A stretch of DNA of 64,000 bases from the NCBI RefSeq assembly GCF_900475755.1, contig NZ_LS483411.1:1116001-1180000 (forward strand), given 5' to 3'. A program made the position numbers and the translations under genes. Of the stretch, positions 53,145 to 61,848 are shown in pieces (position 1 is the first letter of the stretch; the number at the start of each line of letters is the position of its first letter). The notes under the pieces were generated by a model, which was not told the DNA's origin, made no database searches, and saw only the letters and a program-made list of their open reading frames with translations. This stretch comes from Haemophilus influenzae. Lineage in GTDB: Bacteria > Pseudomonadota > Gammaproteobacteria > Enterobacterales > Pasteurellaceae.

Positions 53145-53630
53145 ATGAAAAAATTTGCTTTTTTAACCGCACTTTTTGCGGCTTGCTATCTCCCGAATGC
53201 TTATGCCCACGCACTTTATGTGTTTGCCCAATATGATGGGCAAACACTCTCTGGCAAATCCTATTATTCTGATATGACCCCAGCAGCTGAAACTTATTTA
53301 GAAGTTTTCCGATCAGGTGTTTCTGATCCTGTTTTAACTGGAAAAACAGACCGCCAAGGCGCATTTAAGCTTTCGATTGCTGATGTGCCACATACCACCT
53401 TAAAAGTGGTGGTGGAAGGCGATGAAGGACACCGTGCATCAGTTGTTGCTGCTCATACATCTGCCGAAAATCAAAGCGGTGCAGATTTAATGCTACTTCG
53501 TGAAGATATTGCGCATTTAAAAGATAAAATTTATTTGCATGATATTTTAGGTGGAATAGGTTATATCGTTGGTATTGCTGGACTTATTGCTTTACGTAAT
53601 GCGCGTAAAATTAAACAAGGACGTATTTAA
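53145..53630 (+). CDS. nikL: Nickel transporter component NikL
   Basis: 161 residues: signal peptide ending near NAYA, a mature end beginning HALYVFAQYDG, a beta-rich domain and a C-terminal transmembrane helix (GGIGYIVGIAGLIAL). Works with NikM in Ni2+ capture. It overlaps nikM by one base. An uptake signal lies in its first codons. Confidence 0.87.
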   Translation: MKKFAFLTALFAACYLPNAYAHALYVFAQYDGQTLSGKSYYSDMTPAAETYLEVFRSGVSDPVLTGKTDRQGAFKLSIADVPHTTLKVVVEGDEGHRASVVAAHTSAENQSGADLMLLREDIAHLKDKIYLHDILGGIGYIVGIAGLIALRNARKIKQGRI

Positions 53631-54250
53631 TGCATTTATCTGAAGGCGTGTTACATACGCCTATTTTATTAGCTGGCACAGTGCTTGCTGTTGCGGGAAT
53701 TACTGTGGGGTTGCGTCGTTTAGAATCAGAACGTTTACCGCTCACTGCACTTTTTGCGGCTGCATTTTTTGTGGCTGGAACCATTCATGTCCCCGTAGGA
53801 ATTGGTAGTGTGCATTTAATTTTAAATGGTATGGCTGGTTTATTCCTTGGGTGGGCTGTTTTTCCTGCGTTTCTTATCGCACTTTTATTGCAAGTCATTT
53901 TCTTTTCTTTTGGTGGATTTGCAGTGTTAGGCGTCAATCTATGCGTGATGGCAACGCCTGCAGTGATCGCTCATTATCTTTTCCGTTCTCGTTTACAACC
54001 GCACATAGCTTTAAAAGATCGCTTATTCGTCGGTATTGGAGCTGGCGTAATTGGCGTTGGTGGGGCAGGCGCACTTGCTTCTTTTGTGCTGATGTTAGAT
54101 GGTGGAAAAAGTTATTTGAATCTTGTTTGGCTCTTACTAGTCTCTCATATTCCGGTATTTATTTTGGATAGTATTATCAGCGTAGGTGTGATTACCTTAC
54201 TTGGTAAAATGTATCCTGAAGTCATGAATCGTACAGAGAATGTCTCTTAA
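53630..54250 (+). CDS. nikM: Nickel transporter substrate-binding membrane subunit NikM (CbiM family)
   Basis: S component of 206 residues with about six helices. The N-terminal MHLSEGVL is the CbiM/NikM hallmark, where Met1-His2 chelates the metal. The start overlaps the nikL stop, and the stop overlaps the nikQ start (TAATG). Cobalt transporters share the motif; the nimR and nikKL context argues for nickel. Confidence 0.9.
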   Translation: MHLSEGVLHTPILLAGTVLAVAGITVGLRRLESERLPLTALFAAAFFVAGTIHVPVGIGSVHLILNGMAGLFLGWAVFPAFLIALLLQVIFFSFGGFAVLGVNLCVMATPAVIAHYLFRSRLQPHIALKDRLFVGIGAGVIGVGGAGALASFVLMLDGGKSYLNLVWLLLVSHIPVFILDSIISVGVITLLGKMYPEVMNRTENVS

Positions 54251-54882
54251 TGAAAATTCATCACTTATTTCAACCGCACTTTAAGTTGATTTATCTATTT
54301 ATCTGGGGGCTAATCATTAGTGGATTGAGTGATCTCACTTGGCTTATCCCCCTTAATGCGCTTGCAGTTTCTCTCTTTTTTATTTCACTGCAGTTCAGTC
54401 AAAAATCTTTTTTGCCCTATCTTAAACGTTGGTTTGCTTTAGTTATTTTTATTGTTTTAATGTGGGCGACATTAAGTTGGCAAATTGGCGAAAATGGCAT
54501 TGAACTCAATTTTCAAGGTATAGAATTAGCAGAAAAATTGAGTTTACGGACTCATTTATTGCTGATTTCTCTTTGGCTCTTTTTGTGGAATATTAATGAT
54601 GCGGTGCTTGTTCAAGCCATTGGCAAATTGCCTTTGCCAGAAAAATTAATTCAACTTTTTGTGCTGACTGTACGTTACATTGCACTGCTTGGCGAATTGC
54701 GTCAAAAAATGGATATTGCCATGCGAGCTCGTGGATTTCGTCCTGGGCTTAATCGCCGAACCCTTTATGTGACCGCTCAAAGTGTCGCTTTATTATTGAT
54801 TCATGCCCTGTTGAAAGCCGAAACGGCGCAAATGGCTTTAAAATGTCGTGGTTTTCAGTTTGGCAAAAAGAGAGAAAAATAA
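54250..54882 (+). CDS. nikQ: Nickel transporter T component NikQ (CbiQ family)
   Basis: 210-residue membrane subunit coupling the ATPase to NikM. The coupling-helix motif is present as MRARGFRPGL near residue 158 and again as ALKCRGFQFG near the end. It overlaps nikM by one base and ends 1 bp before the nikO ATG. Confidence 0.9.
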   Translation: MKIHHLFQPHFKLIYLFIWGLIISGLSDLTWLIPLNALAVSLFFISLQFSQKSFLPYLKRWFALVIFIVLMWATLSWQIGENGIELNFQGIELAEKLSLRTHLLLISLWLFLWNINDAVLVQAIGKLPLPEKLIQLFVLTVRYIALLGELRQKMDIAMRARGFRPGLNRRTLYVTAQSVALLLIHALLKAETAQMALKCRGFQFGKKREK

Positions 54883-54883
54883 C

Positions 54884-55501
54884 ATGTTAGCTGTAAATAA
54901 TCTTTATATAGAACGCAATGGTAGAGCGATTATTCAAGATTTGAGTTTTACCTTAGAAGGTCAAAAACGCCTTTTCGTACAAGGGGAAATTGGCTCAGGA
55001 AAAACCACTTTACTGCTTGCTTTGTTGGGATTTGTTCCTGTAACCAAAGGCGAAATTAAACTATTTGACCAAGTTTGTCGTGAAGAAAAAGATTTCGAAC
55101 CCTTTCGTGGCACGATTGGTATTTGTTTTCAAAATGCCGATGATCAACTTTTTGGTCCTACGGTGTTGGATGATATTGCCTTCGGGCCATTAAACCAAAA
55201 TATTCCAAGAGAGCAGGCGTATCACATCGCTGAACAACAATTAGATCGTCTTGGTATCACACGTTTAAAAGATCGTATGGTACATACCTTATCTGGTGGT
55301 GAGAAAAATTTTACCGCACTTGCAGGTGTCTTAGCGATGCAGCCAAAAATCTTATTATTAGATGAACCCACCAATGGATTAGATCGAAAAAATACTGAAA
55401 AATTGACCGCACTTTTGCGAGAACTTTCCCTACCCATTTTGATTTCATCCCATCATCATGGATTTATTAACGAATTAGCCACAGAAATTATCAGTTTATG
55501 A
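54884..55501 (+). CDS. nikO: Nickel transporter ATPase NikO (CbiO family)
   Basis: 205-residue ABC ATPase. Walker A GEIGSGKTT, Q-loop FQNADDQLFG, signature LSGGEKN, Walker B ILLLDEPTNGLD and switch SSHHHGF are all intact. ATG 54884 follows the nikQ stop; an open frame to 54848 is in nikQ. The TGA at 55499 is followed in the same frame by a hypE-like tail (separate entry). Confidence 0.9.
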   Translation: MLAVNNLYIERNGRAIIQDLSFTLEGQKRLFVQGEIGSGKTTLLLALLGFVPVTKGEIKLFDQVCREEKDFEPFRGTIGICFQNADDQLFGPTVLDDIAFGPLNQNIPREQAYHIAEQQLDRLGITRLKDRMVHTLSGGEKNFTALAGVLAMQPKILLLDEPTNGLDRKNTEKLTALLRELSLPILISSHHHGFINELATEIISL

Positions 55502-55639
<138 letters not shown>

Positions 55640-55653
55640 TGATTAGATAAAAT

Positions 55654-55678
55654 TAAAGCCTTGATAATCAAGGCTTTA
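55654..55678. terminator. Terminator between nikO/hypE remnant and aspC
   Basis: TAAAGCCTTGAT (55654-55665) and ATCAAGGCTTTA (55667-55678), perfect arms between convergent genes. Confidence 0.75.
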
Positions 55679-55727
55679 ACTATTTATATTTGCTCTATTT
55701 TAGGTTAGAGATGATTTCTAACTCTAA

Positions 55728-56918
55728 TTAAAGTACTTTCACGATACTTTCACATAGATAGCGAATATTATCTTCTGTGATTCCAGCTACGTTGATACGA
55801 CCAGAACGAACAGCGTAAATGGCAAATTCATTTTTTAAACGATCCACTTGTTCCCCTGTTAATCCACTGAAAGAGAACATACCGTTTTGTTCAATGATAA
55901 AGCTGAAATCTTGTTCTGCACCATATTCTTTTAATAACTGAACGAATAAATGACGCATTTTTTTGATGCGTTCACGCATTTCAGTTAATTCATTTTCCCA
56001 TTCTTGGCGAAGCTGAGTGTCATTTAATACTGTTGCGACAGTCGCCCCACCGTGAGATGCTGGGTTAGAGTAGAGTGTACGAATAATTGATTTCACTTGG
56101 GTTAATGCAGTTGAAGCAATTTCTGCATTTTCTGCCACAAGGGTAAATGCACCAACACGTTCATTATATAAACCAAAGTTTTTCGAGAATGAACTCGCCA
56201 CTAATAATTCTTTGTGGTTTGCCGCAAAAGCACGTAAACCATAAGCATCTTGGTCTAAGCCATTGGCTAAACCTTGATAAGCAAAGTCAAAGAGTGGCAA
56301 CCAACCATTTTTAGCTGAAAGTGCGGCTAATTCTTGCCATTGTTCAGGGGTTGGGTCAATACCCGTTGGGTTGTGGCAGCAGCCGTGTAACAGCACCACA
56401 TCGCCTTCGCTTGCTTGGCTTAAATCTTCAAGTAAATGATCCCAATCAAGGGCTTTGCGTTCAGCATCATAATAACGATATTCACGAATGGTCATACCGA
56501 CAGCATTGAAAATCGCATTGTGGTTTGGCCAAGTTGGTGTGCTGATCCAAACATTTTGTGCTTTAGTTTGGCGTTTAATAAATTCTGCCGCAATGCGTAA
56601 TGCACCTGTTCCGCCTAAACTTTGTACTGTTCTTGCTCGATTAGATTGGATGACTTCAGAATCTTTACCGAAAAGGAGTGCTTTTGTTTGTTCGTTATAA
56701 TCCGCAATACCATCGATAGTCAGATAATTCTTGGTTTTTTCCTTATCAAATAATCGTTTTTCGGCTTCTTTTACCGCGCGCATAATTGGGGTTGTGCCTT
56801 GCGCATCTTTATAAACGCCAATACCCAAGTTAATTTTATTTTCGCGAGTTTCGGATTTGAATGCTTCGCCTAAGCCTAAGATGGGATCGGCTGGTGCCGC
56901 TTTGATATGTTCAAACAT
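55728..56918 (-). CDS. aspC: Aspartate/aromatic aminotransferase AspC
   Basis: PLP enzyme converting aspartate and 2-oxoglutarate to oxaloacetate and glutamate, 396 residues as in E. coli. Seen: [61 protein letters not shown] with the Schiff-base lysine (~246), and the C-terminal [10 protein letters not shown]. Both AspC and TyrB fit; AspC is the usual name here. Confidence 0.95.
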   Translation of the reverse strand: MFEHIKAAPADPILGLGEAFKSETRENKINLGIGVYKDAQGTTPIMRAVKEAEKRLFDKEKTKNYLTIDGIADYNEQTKALLFGKDSEVIQSNRARTVQSLGGTGALRIAAEFIKRQTKAQNVWISTPTWPNHNAIFNAVGMTIREYRYYDAERKALDWDHLLEDLSQASEGDVVLLHGCCHNPTGIDPTPEQWQELAALSAKNGWLPLFDFAYQGLANGLDQDAYGLRAFAANHKELLVASSFSKNFGLYNERVGAFTLVAENAEIASTALTQVKSIIRTLYSNPASHGGATVATVLNDTQLRQEWENELTEMRERIKKMRHLFVQLLKEYGAEQDFSFIIEQNGMFSFSGLTGEQVDRLKNEFAIYAVRSGRINVAGITEDNIRYLCESIVKVL

Positions 56919-57006
56919 AGCTTTTCCTTATGTATGTCAGTTGTGTGGTGGATAATTTTATACTTCAGCCGTTTTATTTTATCAAGAAAGATTTTTATAA
57001 AAATTA

Positions 57007-57048
57007 ACCGCACTTTGATATTTTTAAATATTCATCAAAAAGTGCGGT
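57007..57048 (-). terminator. Terminator after purK
   Basis: ACCGCACTTTGAT and ATCAAAAAGTGCGGT, an uptake-signal pair, with TTAATTTTT following on the minus strand. Confidence 0.7.
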
Positions 57049-57059
57049 CATTTTTTACA

Positions 57060-58148
57060 TTATTTTAGTTTTTTAATCGCCCAATTTAATCCAGATTGAT
57101 AATCTTCCGGTAATTCAGAGCGAAGTTTTTCTAATTGTTGAATAATGGCCGCTCTATTTGGATGAGAAAGATTAATATGCCCAACCTTACGCCCAGCTCT
57201 CACTTCTTTACCGTACCAATGAAGTTGTGCAAAGGGTGTATTAAGCCATTTTGGGTTATGGTTTGTGCCGATTAAATTAATCATTACACTTGGGGCGAAC
57301 GTTTGTAATTCAGGCGTTGGCAAATTGAGTAGCGTACGTAAATGTAATTCAAATTGACTGATAGCACAGCCTAGTTGTGTCCAATGCCCACTGTTATGTA
57401 CGCGAGGCGCAAGTTCGTTAATCAGTAATTTGTCGCCTACAACAAAACATTCCATTGCCATGACACCCACATAGCCTAATTTATCCATAATTTTGCTGAG
57501 CATGGCTTCTGCTTGCTTTTGTTGTGCGGATTGTTGAGGAAAAGCACTATCAACCACACTGTAACGCAAAATACCGTTTTGTTGCAGGTTATGTGTAACA
57601 GGATAAAAACGCTTTTCGCCATTTTTAAATCTCGCACCTACAATAGACACTTCATAATCGAAAGGAATAAATTTTTCTGCGATTACTTCACCGAATAAGT
57701 CATCGGTGATGTCCGCTTTGTTTTCATCGCTGATAATCCATTGACCTCGTCCATCATATCCACCTGTTCTACGTTTAACGACGACTTTCTCGCCAACAGT
57801 TTGGAAAACATCATTCCATTGCGTTTTATCTTTTAATAAACACCAAGACGAGGTAGAAAGATTGAGTTCATCTAGCAAGGATTTTTGCGTAAAACGATCG
57901 GCTAATAATCCAAATACATATTGATTGACGAAGTTTTTATGATTGCCGAGTAATTCAGTCAAAGGCGTTTTTTCCCAGCGTTCAATTTCCGCCGTGATGA
58001 TCGCATTTTCAGGTAAGTCAAAAACTGGCGCATTGAAGGCTAAAGGTTCAACATAAATATCTAAAGGTGCGCCAGCGTAACCTAACATTCTGCCGAGTTG
58101 TCCGTTGCCAAGTACATAAACCGTTGGGTATAAGGTGGAGTTTTGCAT
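57060..58148 (-). CDS. purK: 5-(carboxyamino)imidazole ribonucleotide synthase PurK
   Basis: ATP-grasp enzyme converting AIR and bicarbonate to N5-CAIR in purine synthesis. It has 362 residues: N-terminal VYVLGNGQLGRMLGYAGAPL, VVKRRTGGYDGRGQW at the ATP site (~125), and LINELAPRVHNSGHWT (~250). It lies 69 bp after purE, unlike the overlap in E. coli, with a terminator-like hairpin in the gap. Confidence 0.96.
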   Translation of the reverse strand: MQNSTLYPTVYVLGNGQLGRMLGYAGAPLDIYVEPLAFNAPVFDLPENAIITAEIERWEKTPLTELLGNHKNFVNQYVFGLLADRFTQKSLLDELNLSTSSWCLLKDKTQWNDVFQTVGEKVVVKRRTGGYDGRGQWIISDENKADITDDLFGEVIAEKFIPFDYEVSIVGARFKNGEKRFYPVTHNLQQNGILRYSVVDSAFPQQSAQQKQAEAMLSKIMDKLGYVGVMAMECFVVGDKLLINELAPRVHNSGHWTQLGCAISQFELHLRTLLNLPTPELQTFAPSVMINLIGTNHNPKWLNTPFAQLHWYGKEVRAGRKVGHINLSHPNRAAIIQQLEKLRSELPEDYQSGLNWAIKKLK

Positions 58149-58179
58149 AATATTGCTCGTTAAATTTACGAAAAAAACA

Positions 58180-58200
58180 ACCGCACTTTAAAAGTGCGGT
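58180..58200 (-). terminator. Intrinsic terminator between purE and purK
   Basis: ACCGCACTTTAAAAGTGCGGT, a near-perfect uptake-signal hairpin. On the minus strand it is followed by TTG and T7, a good intrinsic terminator. It sits inside the expected purEK transcript and could lower purK expression. Confidence 0.8.
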
Positions 58201-58217
58201 CAGATCTAAAGATGTTT

Positions 58218-58712
58218 TTATGTGCGTGGATCAGGATTGTCCTGTACAGCACGAGTTTGGCTTTCACGGAAAGATTGCAGGCGTGAAAGCAATTCTGCAT
58301 CCCAACCTGCTAGAATTTGTGCGGCTAACAATCCAGCATTTGCTGCACCCGCAGGACCAATTGCTAATGTTCCGACTGGGATTCCTTTTGGCATTTGCAC
58401 AATTGAATAAAGGCTATCTACGCCACTTAACATAGAACTTTTTACTGGCACCCCCAGCACTGGCACAAGTGTTTTCGCTGCGAGCATACCGGGTAAATGT
58501 GCCGCACCGCCTGCACCAGCAATAATTACTTTGTAACCATTTTTTTGTGCATTTTCGGCAAATTCGAAAAGTTTATCAGGCGTACGATGGGCAGAGACGA
58601 CTTCCACATGATAAGGCACGTTTAATTCATCTAAAATCTGAGTTGTCTCTTGCATAGTAGCCCAATCACTTTTTGACCCCATCACAACGGCAATTTGTGC
58701 AGTTTTTGACAT
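58218..58712 (-). CDS. purE: N5-carboxyaminoimidazole ribonucleotide mutase PurE
   Basis: Class I PurE of 164 residues that converts N5-CAIR to CAIR. Seen: [13 protein letters not shown] at the N-terminus, [13 protein letters not shown] (active-site His), and [15 protein letters not shown]. The gene is preceded by a perfect PurR palindrome. Confidence 0.97.
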   Translation of the reverse strand: MSKTAQIAVVMGSKSDWATMQETTQILDELNVPYHVEVVSAHRTPDKLFEFAENAQKNGYKVIIAGAGGAAHLPGMLAAKTLVPVLGVPVKSSMLSGVDSLYSIVQMPKGIPVGTLAIGPAGAANAGLLAAQILAGWDAELLSRLQSFRESQTRAVQDNPDPRT

Positions 58713-58742
58713 GCTATTTTCTCAATTTTTTTAATTAAAACG

Positions 58743-58788
58743 TGGTGTAGAATAGCATAGATTACATATATCTAGCAAACGTTTGCTA
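58743..58788. repeat. Direct repeat copy 1 flanking the hif locus (purE promoter)
   Basis: 46 bp that matches 61719-61764 at 39 positions without gaps. It contains the purE promoter and the PurR operator. Confidence 0.85.
58774..58787 (-). promoter_or_regulatory. PurR operator of purE
   Basis: AGCAAACGTTTGCT, a perfect 14-bp palindrome matching the PurR consensus core CAAACGTTTG. It overlaps the probable -35 (TTGCTA on the minus strand, with CTATTC 17 bp further). Confidence 0.88.
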
Positions 58789-58860
58789 TTTATGTACGTA
58801 TTAATGGGGATTATTTTATAATTATTTGATTTTTAAATTTTAGTAATTGTAGGCTGGGCG

Positions 58861-58896
58861 TAAGCCCACGCAGGATATAACAAACACGTGGGCTTA
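58861..58896. repeat. Dyad near the end of hifA
   Basis: TAAGCCCACG (58861-58870) and CGTGGGCTTA (58887-58896) form a 10-bp stem with a 16-nt loop, 20 bp past the hifA stop. It may be one of the intergenic dyads found around hif genes; it could serve as the hifA terminator. Confidence 0.6.
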
Positions 58897-58915
58897 GATT
58901 GCGTTACATTAGGAA

Positions 58916-59554
58916 TTATTCGTAAGCAATTTGGAAATCAACTGAGGATTGTACTTTGCCAGCGGTTGCTGGACCTGTTGCGTAATACTGGGCGATAAAT
59001 TGGAGATCAATTGAATTCTTATCATTTATTTCAGTACTATTCGAAATGTGTTTAGTATTTACGTTTGGTGCTGAAACGCCGTTATTCGTATTTTGAAAAG
59101 AAAAATCGGTCGTATCATTACCTACCACTTTAATTGTATCCATACCATTAGCTTTTAGAAGCTGAATATTAACCTTAGTTGCGTAATCTTGATCGGCTTT
59201 ATTTTTCAACGTAAAGCTATTGTCTTTATCGGCATTTTCCCAAGAATAGAAATAAACCCCGACTTTCTTCGTTTTCGTATCTCCAACTCCAGTTGTAGTA
59301 CAATCAGTCAATGTAATCGTAAAAGGCGTTGGCATTGCGGTATTCCCCTTGTTTTTTAAATGGGATTTACCTACATCATTTAATACTACGCTCATATCTC
59401 TATTTTCTGTTTTCACTTTACAAGTATTCTCAACAACCTTACCAAAAAAGTAACTTTACCAGCGGTTTCTGGATCATTTCCACCATTACTTGCCGCCTGC
59501 ACATTTCCTGCAAATGCCAATAAAATTAAACTACCAAGAAGTGTTTTTTTTCAT
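58916..59554 (-). pseudogene. hifA: Major pilin HifA, frameshifted twice
   Basis: The C-terminal 160 residues are open (KTENRDMSVVLNDVGKSHLK through to SSVDFQIAYE), as in a pilin with the penultimate tyrosine used in chaperone binding. The ATG is at 59554, followed by eight A where seven are needed, giving a stop within eight codons; the signal peptide resumes in another frame (LLGSLILLAFAGNVQA). A second indel lies at 59444-59449, where six A/T occur but seven are needed to read VTFFGKVVENTCKV. Net change is zero, but the first 40 codons are unreadable. Confidence 0.88.
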
Positions 59555-59687
59555 AATAAATTGCTCCATAAAGAGGTTTGTGCCTTATAAATAAGGCAAA
59601 AAGATTAATATAAACCGTTTATTAAAATGCCAAAGCCTTAATAAACAGCAAGATTTGTTTTTCCAAAAAAGTAAAAAACGCTTCCAT

Positions 59688-59697
59688 TATATATATA
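59688..59697. repeat. (TA)5 dinucleotide tract, hifA-hifB promoter region
   Basis: Five TA units. In intact hif loci a TA tract of about 9-12 units spaces the divergent hifA and hifB promoters and switches piliation; nine or fewer is described as non-piliated. Here it would be off regardless. Confidence 0.75.
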
Positions 59698-59710
59698 ATT
59701 AAAGTCCTTT

Positions 59711-60858
59711 TTGAAAAATTTCATATTTTATTTTGGATTAAACACGCCGATTGGGGCGTTTTCCGCTGATGCCACTTGGTCGCACGCAGAATTTCCGCTG
59801 AAAAAAGTCAGTAAAAACGGTTACAGCTTGCACGGCAGTTATAGCATTAACTTCAACGAAATTGGCACCAATCTCACGTTGGCAGCTTATCGCTATTCTT
59901 CCCGTGATTTTTACACCTTAAGCGACACCATTGGTCTTAACCGCACTTTCAGACAATTTAGCGGGGCGTATTTGCCTGAAATTTACCGCCCGAAAAATCA
60001 GTTCCAAGTGAGTTTAAGCCAAAGTCTGGGGAATTGGGGCAATCTCTATCTTTCAGGGCAAACCTATAATTATTGGGAAAAACGTGGCACGAATACGCAA
60101 TATCAACTGGCTTATGCAAATCGTTTCCATATTCTCAATTACTCTGTAAACCTCTCACAGTGCATTGACAAAGAAACAGGCAAACGCGACAACAGCATTT
60201 ATTTGAGTGTCAGCCTGCCATTAGGCGATAACCATTCTGCAGACAGTAGTTATTCTCGCAGTGGTAACGATATTAACCAACGACTTGGCGTAAATGGCTC
60301 TTTTGGCGAACGTTATCAATGGAGTTATGGCATTAACGCTTCACGCAATAATCAAGGCTACCGCAGTTATGACGCAAATCTTGCACATAACAATAGCATT
60401 GGTAGCTATCGTGCCTCTTATTCCCGTGACAGCCTCAAAAATCGCTCCACTTCATTAGGCGCAAGTGGTGCTGTCGTGGCGCACAAACACGGTATTACTT
60501 TAAGCCAACCTGTTGGCGAAAGCTTTGCCATTATTCACGCCAAATCATTCCTCGTGCAAATTCAATTAGCTTAGTGGATTTCCGCACGGGCAAAAATACA
60601 ATGGTGTTATTTAACCTCACTTTGTCAAATGGCGAGCCAGTGCCAATGGCATCCACCGCACAAGATAGCGAAGGGGCATTTGTGGGCGATGTGGTGCAAG
60701 GGGGCGTGCTTTTCGCTAATAAACTTACCCGGCCAAAAGGCGAGTTAATCGTCAAATGGGGCGAGCGAGAAAGCGAACAATGCCGCTTCCAATATCAGGT
60801 TGATTTGGATAACAAGCAAATACAAAACCACGATATTCAATGCAAAACCGCAGAATAA
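59711..60858 (+). pseudogene. hifC: Usher HifC, truncated front and internal deletion
   Basis: The fragment opens with a TTG and joins usher sequence near GLNTPIGAFSADATWSHAEF, so about the first 400 residues, and all of the chaperone gene hifB, are missing. Beta-barrel-type repeats run to FAIIHAK at 60544. There another deletion of about 50 codons joins to IIPRANSISLVDFRTG one frame over. The remaining C-terminus (EPVPMASTAQDSEGAFVGDV, to IQCKTAE) is open. It cannot make a pore. Confidence 0.88.
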
Positions 60859-60871
60859 TTGAAGAGGATTT

Positions 60872-61489
60872 ATGCAAAAAACAGACCGAAAATTAACCGC
60901 ACTTTATGCTCGAAAATCCATCGCTTGCGGTGGTCAAACATTGAGTGCCTTTTGTCGTCAAATAGCCTTGTTTGCTTGCTTCATTGCACCGCCTTTATAT
61001 GCTCATGACGGCAGAGTGACCTTTGAAGGGGAGATTTTAAGTGATGGCACTTGTAAAATTGAAACAGACAGTAAAAATCGCACCGTTACCCTGCCAACGG
61101 TGGGGAAAGCCAATTTAAGCCATCCAGGGCAAACCGCCGCCCCCGTGCCTTTTTCTATCACGCTAAAAGAGTGTAATGCAGTCGATGCTAAAAAAGCCAA
61201 TCTGCTATTTAGCGGGGCAGTAACAGGGCAGATATATCTTTCTAATGCCACAGGCAGCGGCAAAGCCACCAATGTTGGCATTCAAATTGTCAAAGCCGAC
61301 GGTGCAGGCACGCCCATTAAAGTGGACGGCAGCCAAGCCAACAGCGAAAAAGCCCCCGACACAGGCAAAGAGCAAAACGGCACAGTTATTCAACCCCGTT
61401 TTGACTACTTCGCACATTATTACGCCATAGGTGCCGCCACCGCAGGCGACGTTGAAGCCACTGCAACTTTTCAAGTGCAGTATAAGTAA
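60872..61489 (+). CDS. hifD: Minor pilin HifD, apparently intact
   Basis: 205 residues with a signal region ending PPLYA and a mature pilin domain: [20 protein letters not shown] (conserved Cys), [12 protein letters not shown] (second Cys), and a C-terminal [15 protein letters not shown] with the donor-strand-type tyrosine. GAAGAGG precedes the ATG. With no chaperone or usher, it is unlikely to reach the surface. Its 3' half is richer in GC than the surroundings. Confidence 0.85.
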   Translation: MQKTDRKLTALYARKSIACGGQTLSAFCRQIALFACFIAPPLYAHDGRVTFEGEILSDGTCKIETDSKNRTVTLPTVGKANLSHPGQTAAPVPFSITLKECNAVDAKKANLLFSGAVTGQIYLSNATGSGKATNVGIQIVKADGAGTPIKVDGSQANSEKAPDTGKEQNGTVIQPRFDYFAHYYAIGAATAGDVEATATFQVQYK

Positions 61490-61512
61490 TGTTTAATAGG
61501 CAATAGAATAAA

Positions 61513-61713
61513 ATGAAAACTCTAACAACATACGCAAAGTATTTCACGCCCATCTCTAAAATTGCATTCTTATTTTGTTTCTTAATGGGGAATATTGCAG
61601 AAGCAAGTACGAAACAAGCAAGATTGCAAAATCAATTTTCAGGTCGATCAAGAATTCTTACTTATAATTTTGAAGGTAATTCTATAATGATTGCATCTGC
61701 GACTACTAATTAA
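61513..61713 (+). pseudogene. hifE: Tip adhesin HifE, 5' remnant
   Basis: A 66-residue frame: signal peptide (KIAFLFCFLMGNIAEA) and the start of the mature protein (FSGRSRILTYNFEGNSIMIA), which stops at 61711. Intact HifE is several hundred residues. The stop lies 8 bp before the second copy of the flanking repeat, so the rest was lost in a deletion that reached the repeat. Confidence 0.8.
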
Positions 61714-61718
61714 AAACT

Positions 61719-61764
61719 TGGCGTAGAATAGCATATTTTACGTACATCAAGTAAACGTTTGCTA
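61719..61764. repeat. Direct repeat copy 2 flanking the hif locus
   Basis: Second copy of the purE-promoter segment (39 of 46 identical to 58743-58788), between hifE and pepN. It carries a PurR-like AGTAAACGTTTGCT at 61750-61763. Confidence 0.85.
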
Positions 61765-61799
61765 AATGATTTTTATAGGAAAATACCATTGCAACTTTA

Positions 61800-61817
61800 A
61801 GGATAAAATTTTATCCT
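61800..61817. repeat. 18-bp palindrome upstream of pepN
   Basis: AGGATAAAATTTTATCCT, a perfect palindrome 32 bp before the pepN ATG. It could be an operator or 5' leader hairpin for pepN. Confidence 0.6.
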
Positions 61818-61848
61818 AAGCACAATTTTTATAAGAATGGGGCAAATT

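Noticed and set aside
58916..59416. hifA as an intact 166-residue pilin
   Set aside because: That start is internal; the signal peptide and N-terminal strand are readable upstream only after correcting two indels.
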